In this document: positions 61,212-64,000 of the stretch, in pieces | Numbering within the stretch: the stretch's first letter is position 1 | Layout: each line of letters opens with the position of its first letter | Assembly: GCF_003591005.1 (NCBI RefSeq) | Contig: NZ_QYYD01000007.1 | Span: 1 to 64,000, forward strand | DNA: 64,000 nucleotides | Reading direction: 5' to 3' | Source: Rhodopseudomonas palustris | GTDB lineage: Bacteria; Pseudomonadota; Alphaproteobacteria; Rhizobiales; Xanthobacteraceae | Made by a program: the position numbers and the translations under genes | Notes under the pieces: generated by a model | Database searches by the model: none | Told to the model about the DNA's origin: nothing | Seen by the model: only the letters and a program-made list of their open reading frames with translations

Positions 61212-61424
61212 TTAGTAACGGTGCTTCTTGATCACCACGACGCGATCGGCATGGCGGTGATTGTGGCGGTGCCAGCCGCGATGATAGCCACGATCGTGGT
61301 GCCGCATCTCGGCGCGCGGACCGTCGCGATACACCTTCTTGATGACGGTGGTTTCAGCCGACGCGATCGAGGGCAATGCGATCACAGCGGCTGTCACGGC
61401 GGCAAGGGCAAGACCGAGCTTCAT
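61212..61424 (-). CDS. small exported His/Arg-rich protein
   Basis: 70 residues with a signal peptide (LGLALAAVTAAVIALPSIAS), then a mature part carrying EMRHHDRGYHRGWHRHNHRH and VVVIKKHRY. The composition parallels the products at 34964 and 35405, though the sequences are not alignable over length. The role is unknown; metal or nucleic-acid binding is speculative. Confidence 0.7.
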   Translation of the reverse strand: MKLGLALAAVTAAVIALPSIASAETTVIKKVYRDGPRAEMRHHDRGYHRGWHRHNHRHADRVVVIKKHRY

Positions 61425-61539
61425 GAGTGTTCCTCCTGATTAAAATCGCAGAGAGAACACCAACACTGCCGTACCGTTCCGGGGGAACTCAGCCGAACCG
61501 CAGAAATCGGCTTCGGCGATCACTCCGCGGTTGTTCGCC

Positions 61540-62049
61540 TCACTGCTCGAGCAGCATCTGGCCATTGGCATATTCGAAGCGCTTCAGCTTCGACAGGAAC
61601 GACAGCCCGAGCAGATTCTCCGACAGCGCCTCGTCGGGCAGCACCAGCGCATCGACGTCGCGCACGATCAATCCGCCGATGTCGAGCATGGCCAGCCGGG
61701 TCCGGGCCGCCTTGATCGTACCGTTGGCGGTGGAAACCTTGGCGGTGTAATCGGCCGGACGCGGTCGCAACCCGAACTGCGCCGCCGAGCGCTCGTTGAG
61801 GGCCACCACCGACGCGCCCGTATCGACCATGAAGCCGATGCGCTGGCCGTCGATCCGGCCGTCGGTCTGGAAATGGCCGCGCGCATCGCGCGGGATCGCC
61901 ACGCTGCGCCCAGCGGTCTGCGCCATCGCGACGGTGGCATGCGGGGCAACACTCGCCTGCGCCGGCCCCGGCGTCATGCGGTCGGCCAACTGAGCCATCG
62001 CGGCACCGAGAACCGCAAACACCACGGCAATCATCAAGATGCTACGCAT
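61540..62049 (-). CDS. TIGR02281 clan AA aspartic protease
   Basis: 169-residue membrane-anchored retropepsin-like protein. An N-terminal helix (SILMIAVVFAVLGAAMAQLA) is followed by the active-site motif FMVDTGASVVALNERSA, GRIDGQRIG and ENLLGLSFLSKLKRFEYANG. These single-domain proteases act as dimers in the periplasm; substrates are unknown. The ATG at MRSILMIAVV fits the anchor; a longer in-frame start exists nine codons upstream. Confidence 0.88.
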   Translation of the reverse strand: MRSILMIAVVFAVLGAAMAQLADRMTPGPAQASVAPHATVAMAQTAGRSVAIPRDARGHFQTDGRIDGQRIGFMVDTGASVVALNERSAAQFGLRPRPADYTAKVSTANGTIKAARTRLAMLDIGGLIVRDVDALVLPDEALSENLLGLSFLSKLKRFEYANGQMLLEQ

Positions 62050-62195
62050 GACGCATACCCACACCAGCCAAAGCACGCGATTGGATCACGCGCGTGCGGC
62101 GCTCGCGACCGACGCGGGTGCCACCACTTGTTATTTTGACCAGAAGGGTGAGCAAAGGCTTAAAGCCCGCACCGGAACCGCGGCTCAGCCTGCGA

Positions 62196-64000
<1,805 letters not shown>

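Overview
The window is high-GC DNA of an alphaproteobacterium, most likely Rhodopseudomonas palustris or a very close relative (Nitrobacteraceae). The evidence is the ccmABCDG set, the EAL/BLUF gene pair that matches the R. palustris PapA/PapB system, polyhydroxybutyrate genes with a PhaR regulator, typical alphaproteobacterial families (DUF2794, DUF1223, TIGR02281 protease), and dispersed palindromic repeats of a Bradyrhizobium/Rhodopseudomonas type. It is a chromosomal housekeeping region with no phage, transposase, rRNA, tRNA or CRISPR array.

Layout. 0.1-14 kb: malate dehydrogenase, AFG1/ZapE ATPase, ThpR; then tesA facing an ABC transporter of YbbA/YbbP type, Bax-inhibitor-1, a GNAT acetyltransferase, DUF2794, a probable small RNA gene at about 10012-10142, DUF1223 and aconitase. 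14-19.3 kb: the cytochrome c maturation cluster ccmA-ccmB and ccmC-ccmD-ccmG, split by an Xre-RES toxin-antitoxin pair, a second partial copy of the ccmB 3' end, and an inverted methyltransferase gene. 19.5-28.6 kb: a helix-hairpin-helix protein, YciB, FtsY, a pseudouridine synthase carrying a repeat inside its coding region, MtaB, DapF, two envelope proteins, an MBL-fold hydrolase and a VapBC-like pair. 28.8-38 kb: ffh-rpsP-rimM-trmD-rplS, leuC, small secreted proteins, a zincin, and leuD, with a degenerate duplicate of the leuD tail. 38-48.9 kb: a CoA-ester lyase, beta-carbonic anhydrase, an EmrAB-type pump with its MarR regulator, a Zur-like regulator, an EamA transporter, ispG, a ParE-type pair and a Na+/H+ antiporter. 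49-64 kb: a light-linked c-di-GMP phosphodiesterase pair (papA-papB), DUF1345, a prenyl synthase, mtgA, rpmF, a second GGDEF-EAL protein, phaR / phaA-phaB, an EamA transporter, an aspartic protease, and hrpB, broken at a poly-G/poly-C run that is probably a sequencing or assembly artefact.

The genes serve central carbon metabolism (mdh, acnA, leuCD, pha), protein targeting (ffh, ftsY), translation (rpsP, rplS, rpmF, rimM, trmD, mtaB), envelope function and c-type cytochrome assembly. What stands out is how often palindromic repeats and 3'-end duplications have entered this compact region: at least five repeat families, two of them detectable inside or beside reading frames, and two loci (ccmB and leuD) where a degenerate extra copy of a gene's 3' end lies downstream of the intact gene.
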